Of a stretch of DNA of 64,000 bases, positions 43,901 through 53,466 are shown piece after piece. Position 1 is the stretch's first letter, and each line of letters begins with the position of its first letter. Under the pieces are notes generated by a model. That model saw nothing but the letters and a program-made list of their open reading frames with translations. It was not told where the DNA came from and made no database searches. Origin of the DNA: Metabacillus arenae. Lineage in GTDB: Bacteria > Bacillota > Bacilli > Bacillales > Bacillaceae. The DNA is taken from assembly GCF_014773385.1 (NCBI RefSeq), contig NZ_JACXAI010000007.1:156491-220490 (forward strand). Reading direction: 5' to 3'. The translations under genes were made by a program, and so were the position numbers.

Positions 43901-43943
43901 GCTACTCAGAAAGTAATTGGGATTTACTGATTGCATTTAATTG

Positions 43944-43976
43944 AAAAAAGAAGAAAAGCAAGCTTGGGTGGCTTGC
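43944..43976 (-). terminator. Terminator after rpmE2
   Basis: On the minus strand GCAAGC CACCCAA GCTTGC followed by TTTTCTTCTTTTTT; it touches the rpmE2 stop. Confidence 0.75.
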
Positions 43977-44236
43977 TACTTGTTGTCTGATTTCTTCATA
44001 TTATATTTTTTCATGAATCGTTCAGCACGTCCACCGCGATCACCGAATTTTTGTCTGCCTGTGTAAAAAGGGTGTGTGTCCGAAGTTACTTCCACTTTAA
44101 TTAATGGATATGACTGTCCATCTTCCCATTCAATTGTTTCTGTGGAAGACATTGTTGATCCACTCATGAATTTAAATCCGCTGTTTGAATCCATAAATAC
44201 AACTTTTCGATATTCTGGGTGGATATTTTGTTTCAC
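43976..44236 (-). CDS. rpmE2: Ribosomal protein L31 type B (zinc-independent, RpmE2/YtiA)
   Basis: 86 residues with no cysteines at all, so the CxxC zinc pairs of L31 type A are absent. It carries the type-B insert ([16 protein letters not shown]) and the end [18 protein letters not shown]. Under zinc starvation it replaces the zinc form on ribosomes and releases zinc. GTG behind AGGAGTGG; Zur box 15-35 bp upstream. Confidence 0.96.
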   Translation of the reverse strand: MKQNIHPEYRKVVFMDSNSGFKFMSGSTMSSTETIEWEDGQSYPLIKVEVTSDTHPFYTGRQKFGDRGGRAERFMKKYNMKKSDNK

Positions 44237-44250
44237 TTTCTACCACTCCT

Positions 44251-44271
44251 TAAACGTAATACTTACGATTT
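44251..44271 (-). promoter_or_regulatory. Zur box of rpmE2
   Basis: TAAACGTAATACTTACGATT(T) differs from the Zur consensus at three positions and keeps CGTAA/TTACG arms. It lies immediately upstream of rpmE2. Confidence 0.85.
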
Positions 44272-44392
44272 ATATATTACAAGTCCGCATCTTCTTTGTC
44301 AAACAACAATGCCCACTTAAGAATAATAACTTGAAAAAAGTGGACAATAAGGGGAGATTTAGGAAATGCTTTGAAAGAAAGGCGGACATGTC

Positions 44393-45745
44393 ATGGACGA
44401 TTTAGTCATTGCGAGATCACTTTTCGGAACAACTATGGGCTTCCATATTATCTTTGCAAGCTTGGGAGTAGGTCTTCCCCTGATGATCTTATTTTCCGAA
44501 ATTCTGTTTCAAAAAACAAAAGATCATGATTATGCCGTCATGGCAAGAAGGTGGACAAAAGGCCAGGCAGTTTTATTAGGTGTAGCTATTCCAACTGGAA
44601 CGATTGCAGGAGTTCAGCTTGCCCTATTGTGGCCAGGGTTTATGGAGGTTATAGGAAAGGTCATGGCCCTCCCTTTTCAGATTGAGATCTATGCATTCTT
44701 TGTAGAAGCCCTTTTTATGTCTATATATGTATACGCCGCAGATCGAATTTCTCCTAAAATGAGAATCGTTAGTGTGAGCTTGGTTTTACTAGGTGCCACA
44801 GCTTCAGCTGTTTTAATTACAAATGTTCATGCATTTGAAGGGACCCCGGCTGGATTTCAGATTGCAAACGGCGAAATTATCGATGTAGACCCTTGGGCCG
44901 CTTTTTTTAATGCGAGCTTTCTGACAACGGCAGGTCATGTTGTGGTTTCAGCCTATATGACAGGGGCTTTTATGATCGCCTCGATTGCTGCTTATAAAAT
45001 GCTGCGAAATCACAAAAATGAACGTTTATATACCTTTCACAGAAAAGCATTAATGCTTGGTCTTGTCATCGGAGGAATTTTTTCCTTTCTAACGGCATTA
45101 AATGGACATGAATCTGCCCAGTTATTGCATGAGTATCAACCTGAGAAGCTAGCTGCAGCAGAAGGGCTGTTTGAAACAACCGACTATGCACCACTTACTG
45201 TTGGAGGTTGGACAGATAGAGAATCTCAATCAGTTAAATTCGGTATTGAAATTCCATGGGCTCTAAGTTTTCTCGCGGCTGATGCCTTTGATACAAAAGT
45301 CATTGGCTTAAATGAATTTCCAGAGGAATATTGGCCCCCATTGTTTGTACATACCCTGTTTAATGCGATGGTTGGGATTGGAAGTCTCCTAATTCTTTTT
45401 TCTATTACCGGATTTGTTTGGAAAAGAGTCTTAAAAAAAGACCATTTCCCTAAGTGGTTGTTATGGCCATTTACAATTGCTGGGCCGCTTTCTCTCATGG
45501 CAATTGAATTCGGCTGGATATTTGCTTGTACAGGCCGGCAGCCGTGGGTCATTTATCGAATTCTAAAAACGGAAGATGTTGTGACGACAACTGGACAAAT
45601 TGGCTTGTTGTTTATTCTCTTTACACTCGTCTATCTCATTTTGGGTGCAGCTGTATTACTCGTTTTAAGGTACTACTTTAAACGTCATCCTGTTGAACAT
45701 GAACTTGACACACCTTCAGATAAGGAAAAGGGTGTGACTGTCTAG
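44393..45745 (+). CDS. ythA: Cytochrome bd-type quinol oxidase subunit I (YthA)
   Basis: 450 residues, nine membrane helices. Heme ligands: His18 (GFHIIF), His in AGHVVVSAYM (about 183) and Met in LMAIEFGWIFACTGRQPW (about 365). The Q-loop is short, as in the cyanide-insensitive CioA/YthA group. It oxidises menaquinol, made by the men genes downstream, and reduces oxygen. ATG behind AAAGGCGG. Confidence 0.92.
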   Translation: MDDLVIARSLFGTTMGFHIIFASLGVGLPLMILFSEILFQKTKDHDYAVMARRWTKGQAVLLGVAIPTGTIAGVQLALLWPGFMEVIGKVMALPFQIEIYAFFVEALFMSIYVYAADRISPKMRIVSVSLVLLGATASAVLITNVHAFEGTPAGFQIANGEIIDVDPWAAFFNASFLTTAGHVVVSAYMTGAFMIASIAAYKMLRNHKNERLYTFHRKALMLGLVIGGIFSFLTALNGHESAQLLHEYQPEKLAAAEGLFETTDYAPLTVGGWTDRESQSVKFGIEIPWALSFLAADAFDTKVIGLNEFPEEYWPPLFVHTLFNAMVGIGSLLILFSITGFVWKRVLKKDHFPKWLLWPFTIAGPLSLMAIEFGWIFACTGRQPWVIYRILKTEDVVTTTGQIGLLFILFTLVYLILGAAVLLVLRYYFKRHPVEHELDTPSDKEKGVTV

Positions 45746-45947
45746 AACGAAGGTTTTTTAGGCAGCGGTTGCCCTCTAATCAATCAAGAAATTTAAGCAA
45801 TTGAGACTCCGCCATTTACCTTTATTTCTTTATTTCAAATCGATGATTACCATCATAACTAACCTATTGAAGACAGTTTAGCTCGTGGCCTAGTGATCAA
45901 CGCGTTATACGCAGCACACTACTTTATTTGAAAAAGGAGATGTCCTG

Positions 45948-46994
45948 ATGGAAATATCAACAGATGCTCTCATAGCTATTACAGTCCTATGGGGGTTTGT
46001 GTTTATTTATGCTGTTATGGCAACGATGGACTTTGGAGCTGGCTTTTGGTCGATGATTTATATTAACAAAGAAAAAACGAAAGCCACCAATATTGCTAAT
46101 CGTTACCTTTCCCCAACATGGGAAGTAACGAATGTTTTTATTGTTGCTATTGTTGTTGCTTTATTCAGCTTTTTTCCGGGAGCTACCTTTATTCTAGGTA
46201 CAGTTCTATTAATTCCCGGAAGCTTAATTCTGCTGCTTTTAGCGATCCGAAGCGGATTCCTTGTTTTTTCACATATTGCAAAGGATTATGAAAAAGCACT
46301 AACCTATATTTCGGGGATTTCAGGATTTATTATTCCGGCAATTCTTATATTGGTTTTACCAATTACTCATGTCGAAGGATTTATAGATGAGGTAAATGGG
46401 GTTTACCAATTGCAGCTTAACCGTGTATTTTCAAGCCTTCATACCTATGCTTTTATAGCGTTTGCCATCTCAAGCACCCTTTTTTTATCATCTTTGTTGT
46501 TGGCAGATTATTCCAATGTTGCTGACGAGCCTGAAGCCTATAAGGTTTACCGCCGTGATGCCCTGATTTTAGGCCCGCTTTCCTTCCTTTCAACCGTTTC
46601 GATCATGGTTACGATGAGAACGGAAGCAAACTGGATTTATGAAAATATGCTGAATTTCCTGCCAGTATTAATTGGCTCTGTTGCTATGTTTTTCGTTGCG
46701 GGTATTGCTCTGTTTTTACCAAATACCCGTCATAAAAAAACAAAAGGACAGCCGCGATTAGCTGTCATTGCTGTCACAATTCAGTATTTATTAGCAAGCT
46801 TTGCATATGGCAGTGGACATCTTCCTTATATGATTTTTCCTGACATAACAATTCAGTCGGGATTTACCCACCCTAATACATTTAGAGCCCTGTTTATTAC
46901 TTATATTGTCGGTTTCTCCATTTTATTTCCTGGTTTTTATTATTTTTGGAAATTGTTTATGAAAGACAAAAGATATGTGAAGCAACATGAGTAA
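45948..46994 (+). CDS. ythB: Cytochrome bd-type quinol oxidase subunit II (YthB)
   Basis: 348 residues, eight membrane helices, CydB-like with the N-terminal block LWGFVFIYAVMATMDFGAGFW. Partner of YthA; a 200-base gap without a hairpin separates them. ATG behind AAAAAGGAG. Confidence 0.88.
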   Translation: MEISTDALIAITVLWGFVFIYAVMATMDFGAGFWSMIYINKEKTKATNIANRYLSPTWEVTNVFIVAIVVALFSFFPGATFILGTVLLIPGSLILLLLAIRSGFLVFSHIAKDYEKALTYISGISGFIIPAILILVLPITHVEGFIDEVNGVYQLQLNRVFSSLHTYAFIAFAISSTLFLSSLLLADYSNVADEPEAYKVYRRDALILGPLSFLSTVSIMVTMRTEANWIYENMLNFLPVLIGSVAMFFVAGIALFLPNTRHKKTKGQPRLAVIAVTIQYLLASFAYGSGHLPYMIFPDITIQSGFTHPNTFRALFITYIVGFSILFPGFYYFWKLFMKDKRYVKQHE

Positions 46995-47065
46995 GTAATA
47001 TGAATGTTTGTTAGTAGAATTGGGAAAACTGTGGTTGAACCTTATTGTAAAGGAGGTTATATGCG

Positions 47066-47221
47066 GTGGCAAAAGTTCTTTGTGAAGTAAATAACTGTCA
47101 TTATTGGGACGAAGGAAATAAGTGTGGTGCAGATGCCATATATGTTGTTTCACACGCTGGAGATAAAGCATCCAGAAGTGAGGAAACAGATTGTAAAACG
47201 TTTAAGCCGGAAGATATGTAA
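47066..47221 (+). CDS. DUF1540 four-cysteine small protein
   Basis: 51 residues MAKVLCEVNNCHYWDEGNKC... with Cys6, Cys11, Cys20 and Cys43, the DUF1540 arrangement (C-x4-C-x8-C...C), likely a small zinc-binding fold. GTG start at 47066 with AAAGGAGG eight bases upstream. It follows ythB by 70 bp. Function unknown; too short for ordinary ORF filters. Confidence 0.85.
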   Translation: MAKVLCEVNNCHYWDEGNKCGADAIYVVSHAGDKASRSEETDCKTFKPEDM

Positions 47222-47375
47222 GAATGGAGGACAGCAATTTATGCTGTCCTTGCCCATTTAGTAATGGCTAGGTCTCTAACTTTAATGAATCATGAAGGTC
47301 ACTTCTAATTAAAAGCCCAATGTAATGTTTATAGCACTTTTATATTTTATACATATTGCAGAAGGAGTTGTTTTG

Positions 47376-47564
47376 ATGAGCAAAGAAAGCCTAATTGAAT
47401 CCTTTCGGATGGAAATGAAGGATGCTGACCAGCAAACCTATACTGCAAGTGTCGACAGCTTTACAAATCTTTGGGATTACCAATATGGTTACCTTGAGAA
47501 CCTCCCAGCGGATATTGAAGACCACATAACAAATCGAGCATGGGAATTTGGAATGCTTGAATAA
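47376..47564 (+). CDS. Small acidic hypothetical protein
   Basis: 62 residues MSKESLIESFRMEMKDADQQ... ending HITNRAWEFGMLE, acidic with several aromatic residues. The ATG at 47376 has AGAAGGAG upstream; the longer frame adds 17 unsupported residues. Not recognised. Confidence 0.7.
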   Translation: MSKESLIESFRMEMKDADQQTYTASVDSFTNLWDYQYGYLENLPADIEDHITNRAWEFGMLE

Positions 47565-47659
47565 CTAAAATCAGAATCGCCTTTCTAAGAGTTATGGCCA
47601 GAGATGGTATTTGAAGAATTTGGAGAAAAAGCCGATTTTATTTATCGACGTTAAGAAAA

Positions 47660-47692
47660 AACCTGGTCTCTTTTGATAAAAAGACCGGGTTA
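47660..47692. terminator. Terminator-like hairpin
   Basis: AACCTGGTCT and AGACCGGGTT with one G-T pair; T6 on the minus-strand side. Confidence 0.7.
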
Positions 47693-47758
47693 ATTGTATT
47701 TAGAAGATTATAAGTAATCCGAAGTTACAATTTAATATTTGGTAGTATCCCTGAAAAA

Positions 47759-47850
47759 GAATTGCTAGACTTTTAAAAATAATTGCGAGGGTTTCCAAAA
47801 TAATTGCTAGACCTTACGAAATAATTGAGAGGTTTTTTAAATTAATTGCA
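47759..47850. repeat. Periodic ~21-bp array (word ATAATTGCTAGAC)
   Basis: Units GAATTGCTAGACTTTTAAAA (47759), ATAATTGCGAGGGTTTCCAA (47779), ATAATTGCTAGACCTTACGA (47800) and ATAATTGAGAGGTTTTTTAA (47821), then AATTGCACATAATTG. Steps 20, 21, 21, 23. On the minus strand the core is GCAATTATTT, as at 27261-27401. Located between the small protein gene and mntD. Confidence 0.82.
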
Positions 47851-48051
47851 CATAATTGTGAACAAACTGTAAAAAGAGCTGCAATGGGAGGGGTATTTCA
47901 TCCTCCACTGATGATTAGCCCCCACCTCCTTATGAATTCCCCGAAAATTGAGCATATAGCAAACTCACTCTGCAGTTGCCAAATGTGGGTAACTGACAAG
48001 GCTCACAGCAAGGCGCTCTTTCTCCATTTCATTAGCAGTGCCTGGCACCTT
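47851..48051. other. Intergenic sequence downstream of mntD
   Basis: No gene. The word CACCTTTCACA occurs twice within 16 bases at the mntD stop (48046 and 48061). No terminator hairpin for the mnt operon was identified here. Confidence 0.4.
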
Positions 48052-48939
48052 TCACATAGCACCTTTCACAGGAGTCTTCTGTTTTGCTATCCATTTTGAA
48101 AGGAGGCCATGCCTTGGTGAGAACACAAATGTAATCAAGAACAGAATTCCTGTCATGGTGGCCATGGAACCTGCAATTGAAACATTCAGCCATGTTGCCG
48201 TATAGTAGCCGGCCACAGCTGATAAAGCTCCCATACCTGCACTAATGATTAACATCGTCAATAGTCTGTCTGTAAGGAGGTAAGCCGCCGCCGGGGGAAC
48301 AATCAGCATCGCTACGACTAAAATAGCTCCGACACTATCAAAAGACGCAACCGTCGTAATCGAAAGCATTCCCATTTGTAAATAGTGAATGAACATAACA
48401 GGAATTCCTATCGCTAAAGCCATTTCTGGATCAAAGGAAGCAAGTTTAAATTCTTTGTAGAAAATCGTGAAAATTAACAGGTTGATAACAAGGACACTGC
48501 CCAGCATCCAAACCGCTTTTGGCCCAAGCTCATAACCGTTCCACGACAATGTATCCCATGGAATAAACGTTATTTCCCCCATTAGTGCATGGTCTACATC
48601 TAAATGGACATTTCCGCCGTACAGTGATAAAAGGATCACTCCTACTGCAAAAAGAAACGTAAAAACAACACCTATTGCGGCATCCCCCTGAACTCCTTTT
48701 CCATTTAACAATTGAACTAAAAATGCAGTTAAAAGACCAACTAAAGCTGCACCAATCAGCAAGTAAGGCCCATCAAGTGTTCTAGTCACCAAATACGCTC
48801 CAACTATTCCTAGTAAAACCGTATGACTGATTGCATCTGCGAGCATAGCCATTTTCCTTAGGATTAAAAAGCTGCCAATTAATGCACAGGATACCCCAAC
48901 AAGCATTCCTGTCATGATGATCCATGCTTCATAGCTCAT
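48052..48939 (-). CDS. mntD: Manganese ABC transporter permease MntD (YtgD)
   Basis: 295 residues, about eight membrane helices of the ABC-3 family, with the ADAISHTVLLGIVGAYL block (about 33-50) and a helix-6 region DSVGAILVVAMLIVPPAAAYLL. Overlaps mntC by 11 bp. With MntC it forms the channel for Mn2+ (also Zn2+ in relatives). Confidence 0.92.
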   Translation of the reverse strand: MSYEAWIIMTGMLVGVSCALIGSFLILRKMAMLADAISHTVLLGIVGAYLVTRTLDGPYLLIGAALVGLLTAFLVQLLNGKGVQGDAAIGVVFTFLFAVGVILLSLYGGNVHLDVDHALMGEITFIPWDTLSWNGYELGPKAVWMLGSVLVINLLIFTIFYKEFKLASFDPEMALAIGIPVMFIHYLQMGMLSITTVASFDSVGAILVVAMLIVPPAAAYLLTDRLLTMLIISAGMGALSAVAGYYTATWLNVSIAGSMATMTGILFLITFVFSPRHGLLSKWIAKQKTPVKGAM

Positions 48940-50257
48940 TTGCTCTCCATCCTTTCTGTCCTAGTGACTTCGTTTTTGGCAAAAGGGATGGCAGCCGATG
49001 ATGAATCGACAGCAATTCAAACAAGCGGTTTTTCATTTCGCAAGGAATTTGGTTGACATCAAACCCATCATATTGATTTAATTGGAGGTTTGACATTTCC
49101 ATTTCATGCATTAAATACATTTCATAAAGTCTTTGTTTCAGAGCTAGATCATATGTTTCTTCAAGACCTTTTTCAGTAAGCCTCCATGACATTCCGCCTG
49201 TTCGCTTCACCCATTTTTTCTTTTCAAACTCCATGATATATTTCGTGAACAGTTGATCAGAAATATTCCGCTTTTCCTTTAATTCAACACTAGATAAATC
49301 CGGCTCTGAATGCTCCCTTTCTGCCTCTTCAGTTAAGTCATATAAGGAAAGTAATAGTTGTTCCTTCGCTGTTTTTTCCTTTAATTTAACCATTCTAATA
49401 AATTGTGAGAGCAAGCCTCTTCTAGGGGCAATGATCAAGGAAATTAAAAAGATGCTTGTAGCTGCCACGATGATAAGCGGCCCTGTGGCCATTCCTTTTG
49501 TGGTTGTACTGAGCAAAGTCCCGATAATTCCTGAGATCCCTCCAATGACGCCCGAGAGTATTGTCATAACACTCAGCTTTTCGGTCCAGTACCTTGCTGC
49601 GATTGCAGGTGTAATTAACATGGCAGCCATTAAAATAACGCCTACTGTCTGCAATCCAATTACAACCGCACATACAATAAGGGTCATTAGGAGCCCGTTT
49701 AAGAAACTTGTTTTCAAACCAATCCCTTTTGCAAATTGAGAGTCAAAGGTTAATAGCTTAAACTCTTTAAAAAACAAGAAGGTGATAATCAGCAGAGTTA
49801 ATGCGATAATGGTTATTAAACGAACATCCTGGCCGACCATTGATGCTGCCTGCCCAAATAAAAAGTCATCAAGACCGCTCTTATTCCCTGAGGCTGTTTG
49901 TTGAATATAGGTTAATAAAACAATTCCGAAACCAAAAAAGACCGAAAGCACCATTCCAAGAGCTGTATCTTCTTTTATCCTCGAATGGGAGACAATTGTT
50001 TGGATAAGCCAGGTAGCTGCAAGCCCAGCAATAGCAGCACCTATTAGAAATAAGAAAAGTGATTTTTGTCCATATAATATAAATGCAATACAAACACCAG
50101 GTAAAGCAGCATGGGCCATTGCATCACCTATTAAGCTTTGCTTTCTCAGTAATGCAAAGCTGCCCAACACACCGCTTGCGATTCCTAAAAAGAATGTTCC
50201 TGCTAAAACCCATTGGGTGTTGGAATTTTGCAACTGAATAAAAATTTGCTCAAGCAT
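48929..50257 (-). CDS. mntC: Manganese ABC transporter permease MntC with a C-terminal DtxR-like domain
   Basis: 442 residues: an ABC-3 permease (about 1-285; AMAHAALPGVCIAF, TVGVILMAAMLITPAIAARYW) fused to a cytoplasmic winged-helix/DtxR-like domain (about 290-442: LYDLTEEAEREH, WVKRTGGMSWRLTEKGLEETYDLA, HEMEMSNLQL). B. subtilis MntC has the same fusion. The extra domain may sense internal metal. ATG behind GGAGTGGAG, 12 bp after mntB. Confidence 0.92.
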   Translation of the reverse strand: MLEQIFIQLQNSNTQWVLAGTFFLGIASGVLGSFALLRKQSLIGDAMAHAALPGVCIAFILYGQKSLFLFLIGAAIAGLAATWLIQTIVSHSRIKEDTALGMVLSVFFGFGIVLLTYIQQTASGNKSGLDDFLFGQAASMVGQDVRLITIIALTLLIITFLFFKEFKLLTFDSQFAKGIGLKTSFLNGLLMTLIVCAVVIGLQTVGVILMAAMLITPAIAARYWTEKLSVMTILSGVIGGISGIIGTLLSTTTKGMATGPLIIVAATSIFLISLIIAPRRGLLSQFIRMVKLKEKTAKEQLLLSLYDLTEEAEREHSEPDLSSVELKEKRNISDQLFTKYIMEFEKKKWVKRTGGMSWRLTEKGLEETYDLALKQRLYEMYLMHEMEMSNLQLNQYDGFDVNQIPCEMKNRLFELLSIHHRLPSLLPKTKSLGQKGWRANEL

Positions 50258-50269
50258 TCTGCTCCACTC

Positions 50270-51022
50270 CTATTGTTTCCCATCTACTGCGACTTGCTGA
50301 TCAGTTAAAAATGTGAGGCGCCCGCCGTATGTTTTTTGTAAATTATCTACAGTAAATGTTGACTTTGTTGGACCAAAGGCTATTTTTCTCATGTTTAAAA
50401 GTAAAACCCAATCAAAATATTCCTCAACTGTTTGCAAATCATGATGAACAACGAGTACGGTTTTCCCTTTTGCTTTTAATTCATTCAATAAAGAGATGAT
50501 AGCTTTTTCTGTAGCAGCATCGACACCCACAAAGGGTTCATCCATGAAATACACATCTGCATCTTGAGCAAGCGCCCTTGCCAGAAAGACACGTTGCTGC
50601 TGTCCTCCAGATAACTGGCTGATTTGGCGATTAGCAAACTCGAGCATTCCTACTTTGTCAAGGCAGGATTTAGCCAGCTCAACATCCCTTTTCTTAGGTC
50701 TTTTCAGCCAGCCGATATGGCCGTATCTCCCCATTAATACAACATCTAATGCATTTGTAGGGAAGTCCCAATCAACCGAGCCTCTTTGCGGAACATAGCC
50801 CACTCGCTTGCGCTGTTTTTTGTATTGATCGTCAAATACTTTAATTTCTCCTGAAGCTGTTGGTATCAATCCAAGAGCAGCTTTAATCAAAGTAGATTTT
50901 CCCGCTCCATTCGGGCCAATAATTCCAATCAGCTTTCCTTCTGGAGCTTGAAAGCTAACTTCCTGCAATACAGGCTTCTTATGATACGCCACAGTCAAAT
51001 TTTTAATCGAAACTGGATTCAT
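50270..51022 (-). CDS. mntB: Manganese ABC transporter ATPase MntB
   Basis: 250 residues with Walker [10 protein letters not shown] (about 35-43), signature [15 protein letters not shown] (about 138) and Walker [13 protein letters not shown] (about 158). ATG behind AGAGGTG. Lies 142 bp downstream of mntA. Confidence 0.94.
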   Translation of the reverse strand: MNPVSIKNLTVAYHKKPVLQEVSFQAPEGKLIGIIGPNGAGKSTLIKAALGLIPTASGEIKVFDDQYKKQRKRVGYVPQRGSVDWDFPTNALDVVLMGRYGHIGWLKRPKKRDVELAKSCLDKVGMLEFANRQISQLSGGQQQRVFLARALAQDADVYFMDEPFVGVDAATEKAIISLLNELKAKGKTVLVVHHDLQTVEEYFDWVLLLNMRKIAFGPTKSTFTVDNLQKTYGGRLTFLTDQQVAVDGKQ

Positions 51023-51164
51023 GAAAACACCTCTATTTTGTTATTAATAAGGCTTTGTTGTAAATGAAACAATGTTTATCATTTTGAATGTGCTCCCTGA
51101 GGTGAAAGGTCAGACGAGATTTTAGAGGCAATCGGTGATCCACTGACTGCTTTTATATAAAAGC

Positions 51165-52085
51165 CTATTTTAAAGAAGAAACAATGGTATCGATATTATG
51201 TTTAAACATCCCCAGGTATGTTCCTTCCTCAGTTCCTTCTTCCCCCATTGCATCTGAGTATAGTTCTCCGCCAATCTCCACCTCATGGCCCTTCTCTTTC
51301 GCTCCTTGAACTACTGCATTAATCGATTTCTCAGAAATACTGCTTTCAACAAAAACAGCTTTAATATCTCTTTCCACTAACACATCTACTAAATCTTGCA
51401 CATCTTTTAATCCATACTCTGAGTCTGTGCTTAGCCCCTGAAGGCCCATAACCTCAAATCCATATTCCTTTCCAAAATAAGCAAATGCATCATGTGCAGT
51501 GACCAATACACGGCTCTTTTCTGGAATGCTGTCAATCTGTTCCTTTGCATAATTGTCCATCTCTTGTAATTTGGTTTTATATTCATCGGCATTAGCAGCA
51601 AACTCTTCTTTTAAATCAGGATTTAATTCTGCTAATTCCTTTTCAACTGCATCTACAGCATTTAGCCAGTTTGGTATGCTGAACCAAACATGAGGATCGT
51701 GTGCCGAGCTATTCGCTGCATCATTTAAAAGAACATCTTTTGGGATAGCATCAGCTACAGGTATAGTTGGTTTTTGCTTTTCAATCTTTTCAAAAATTTC
51801 GCCCATTTTCCCTTCAAGATGGAGACCATTGTAAAAAATAATATCGGCATCGGATAATTTTTTCATATCTCCTTGAGAAGCTTGATATAAGTGAGGGTCA
51901 ACTCCAGGACCCATTAGAGAAGTAACTTCTACATGTTCACCGCCGATATTTTGGACAGCATCAGCTATTTGTGCGATCGTTGTTGTAACTTTAATTTTTC
52001 CATTTTCACCTGTTGTTTGTTTTCCGCAAGCTGACATTGCTGCAACTAATAGGATTGATATAAACATCGCAAACCACTTGTTCAT
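51165..52085 (-). CDS. mntA: Manganese-binding lipoprotein MntA
   Basis: 306 residues: lipobox AAMSAC (Cys20) and cluster A-I metal-binding fold with ligands His in VDPHLY (about 69), His in AHDPHVWF (about 131), Glu and Asp near the end (FVESSISE, YSDAMGEEG). Without a His-rich loop, unlike the ZnuA-type protein at 38288. First gene of mntABCD. Confidence 0.93.
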   Translation of the reverse strand: MNKWFAMFISILLVAAMSACGKQTTGENGKIKVTTTIAQIADAVQNIGGEHVEVTSLMGPGVDPHLYQASQGDMKKLSDADIIFYNGLHLEGKMGEIFEKIEKQKPTIPVADAIPKDVLLNDAANSSAHDPHVWFSIPNWLNAVDAVEKELAELNPDLKEEFAANADEYKTKLQEMDNYAKEQIDSIPEKSRVLVTAHDAFAYFGKEYGFEVMGLQGLSTDSEYGLKDVQDLVDVLVERDIKAVFVESSISEKSINAVVQGAKEKGHEVEIGGELYSDAMGEEGTEEGTYLGMFKHNIDTIVSSLK

Positions 52086-52149
52086 TTTTTCCCTCCTGAA
52101 TGTTTGTTGGACGAATTTTTTTTGACCTTATACAACTTTTAAGCTAAAA

Positions 52150-52165
52150 AAATTTAAGTCAAACT
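52150..52165 (-). promoter_or_regulatory. Possible MntR site upstream of mntA
   Basis: AAATTTAAGTCAAACT resembles one arm of the MntR consensus (CTTAAGGCAAA on this strand) with two differences in the core. A separate palindrome TGTATTTGCCAAATACA stands at 52198-52214. Either could carry manganese control; the match is weak. Confidence 0.35.
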
Positions 52166-52256
52166 AAATTATGAAATTACCGCCCATTTTGTTAATATGT
52201 ATTTGCCAAATACACGTTTTATTACTCGAACGAAAAATGTTTCCTATATACAACAA

Positions 52257-52285
52257 TCTAATACAGCACAAATAAATTGTCAATA
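52257..52285 (-). promoter_or_regulatory. Possible mntA sigma-A promoter
   Basis: On the minus strand TTGACA (52280-52285), 17-base spacer, TAGATT (52257-52262), giving a leader of about 165 bases before mntA. Confidence 0.45.
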
Positions 52286-52315
52286 ATACAAATTCGACAT
52301 TTTTGCCAATAATCA

Positions 52316-52345
52316 ACAAAAAAATGCCCTATCTAAAAGAGCATT
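52316..52345 (-). terminator. Terminator after menC
   Basis: On the minus strand AATGCTC TTTTAGATAG GGGCATT-type stem followed by seven T. Confidence 0.8.
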
Positions 52346-52352
52346 CTACAGT

Positions 52353-53465
52353 CTACTTATTAAACTGATCAATTTTTGTTGTGAATTTTTTTATAGCCTG
52401 TTCATTTAGCCCGAAGCCAATACCCGGCATATCAATCGGAACTTTAATTTTTCCGTTCCGGACTTCAACCTCGGGTAGGATAATATCTTCCTCCCAATAA
52501 CGGGTGGAAGCTGATAAATCTCCAGGAATCGAGAAATTTTCTAGACTTGCCAGAGCAATATTGTGAGCTCTGGAAACCCCGGATTCCAGCATTCCTCCAA
52601 CCCAAACAGGAATTGCATGATCCATGCAATAGTCATGAATCTTTATCGACTCCGTCAAACCGCCAACTCTGCCTGGTTTAATATTGATCACTTTACAGCT
52701 TCCCAATTCAATCGCTTTTTTAGCATCTTCAAATGTAACAATACTTTCATCCAAGCATATGGGAGTTTCGATTTGGCTTTGCAGAAGCCGGTGATCGACG
52801 ATATCGTCAGCTGCAAGCGGCTGTTCAATCATCAATAGATTGTACTGATCCAATTCTTTTAAGCGATTAATATCTGTAAGCTTGTATGAGGAATTCGCAT
52901 CTGCCATAAGCGGAAGATTAGGAAAATGCTTTCGAATTTCACGTACAATCGAAAGATCTTGAGATGGTTTAATTTTAATTTTTATCCTCTTGTAACCATC
53001 CGCTAAATATGTTTCGATTTGATTCAGCATGGTTTTTTGATTAGAAATACCAACGACAACACCAGCATCAATTTCCTTCCTGCTCCCTCCCAGCTGGAGT
53101 GCTAATGAAGTCTCTTGCTTCTTTGCGTAAATATCCCAGATCGCTCCCTCAATTGCTGATTTTGCCATCTGATTGCGTTTCAGCCTTTTAAAAACCTTTT
53201 GAACTTCACTTGGATGTTCAAAAGAGTTTCCAAAGACTAAAGGAATTAGAAAATCCTTCAGCAAATGATAACAGGTTTGAATGGTTTCCTCTGTATACCA
53301 GGGAGATGAGAATGCGACGACCTCCCCATATCCAACCACACCGCGTTGATCCTCTGCCTCGACAATGATGCTTTCTCGATCTGTTACCGTTTCTAAACTT
53401 GATTCAAATGGTGTTTTTAATTTTAATGAAAGATGATGAAGCACCACTTTTTGAATACGAATCAA
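52353..53465 (-). CDS. menC: o-Succinylbenzoate synthase MenC
   Basis: 370 residues of the enolase superfamily: catalytic Lys pair IKIKIKPSQ (about 160-168), metal ligands Asp (MADANSSY), Glu (MIEQPL), Asp/Glu (CLDES) and Lys (INIKPGRVGG). Dehydrates SHCHC to OSB in menaquinone synthesis. TTG at 53463-53465 gives MIRIQKVVLHHL like the B. subtilis protein; GAAGGTG upstream comes from the end of menE. Confidence 0.94.
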   Translation of the reverse strand: MIRIQKVVLHHLSLKLKTPFESSLETVTDRESIIVEAEDQRGVVGYGEVVAFSSPWYTEETIQTCYHLLKDFLIPLVFGNSFEHPSEVQKVFKRLKRNQMAKSAIEGAIWDIYAKKQETSLALQLGGSRKEIDAGVVVGISNQKTMLNQIETYLADGYKRIKIKIKPSQDLSIVREIRKHFPNLPLMADANSSYKLTDINRLKELDQYNLLMIEQPLAADDIVDHRLLQSQIETPICLDESIVTFEDAKKAIELGSCKVINIKPGRVGGLTESIKIHDYCMDHAIPVWVGGMLESGVSRAHNIALASLENFSIPGDLSASTRYWEEDIILPEVEVRNGKIKVPIDMPGIGFGLNEQAIKKFTTKIDQFNK

Positions 53466-53466
53466 T

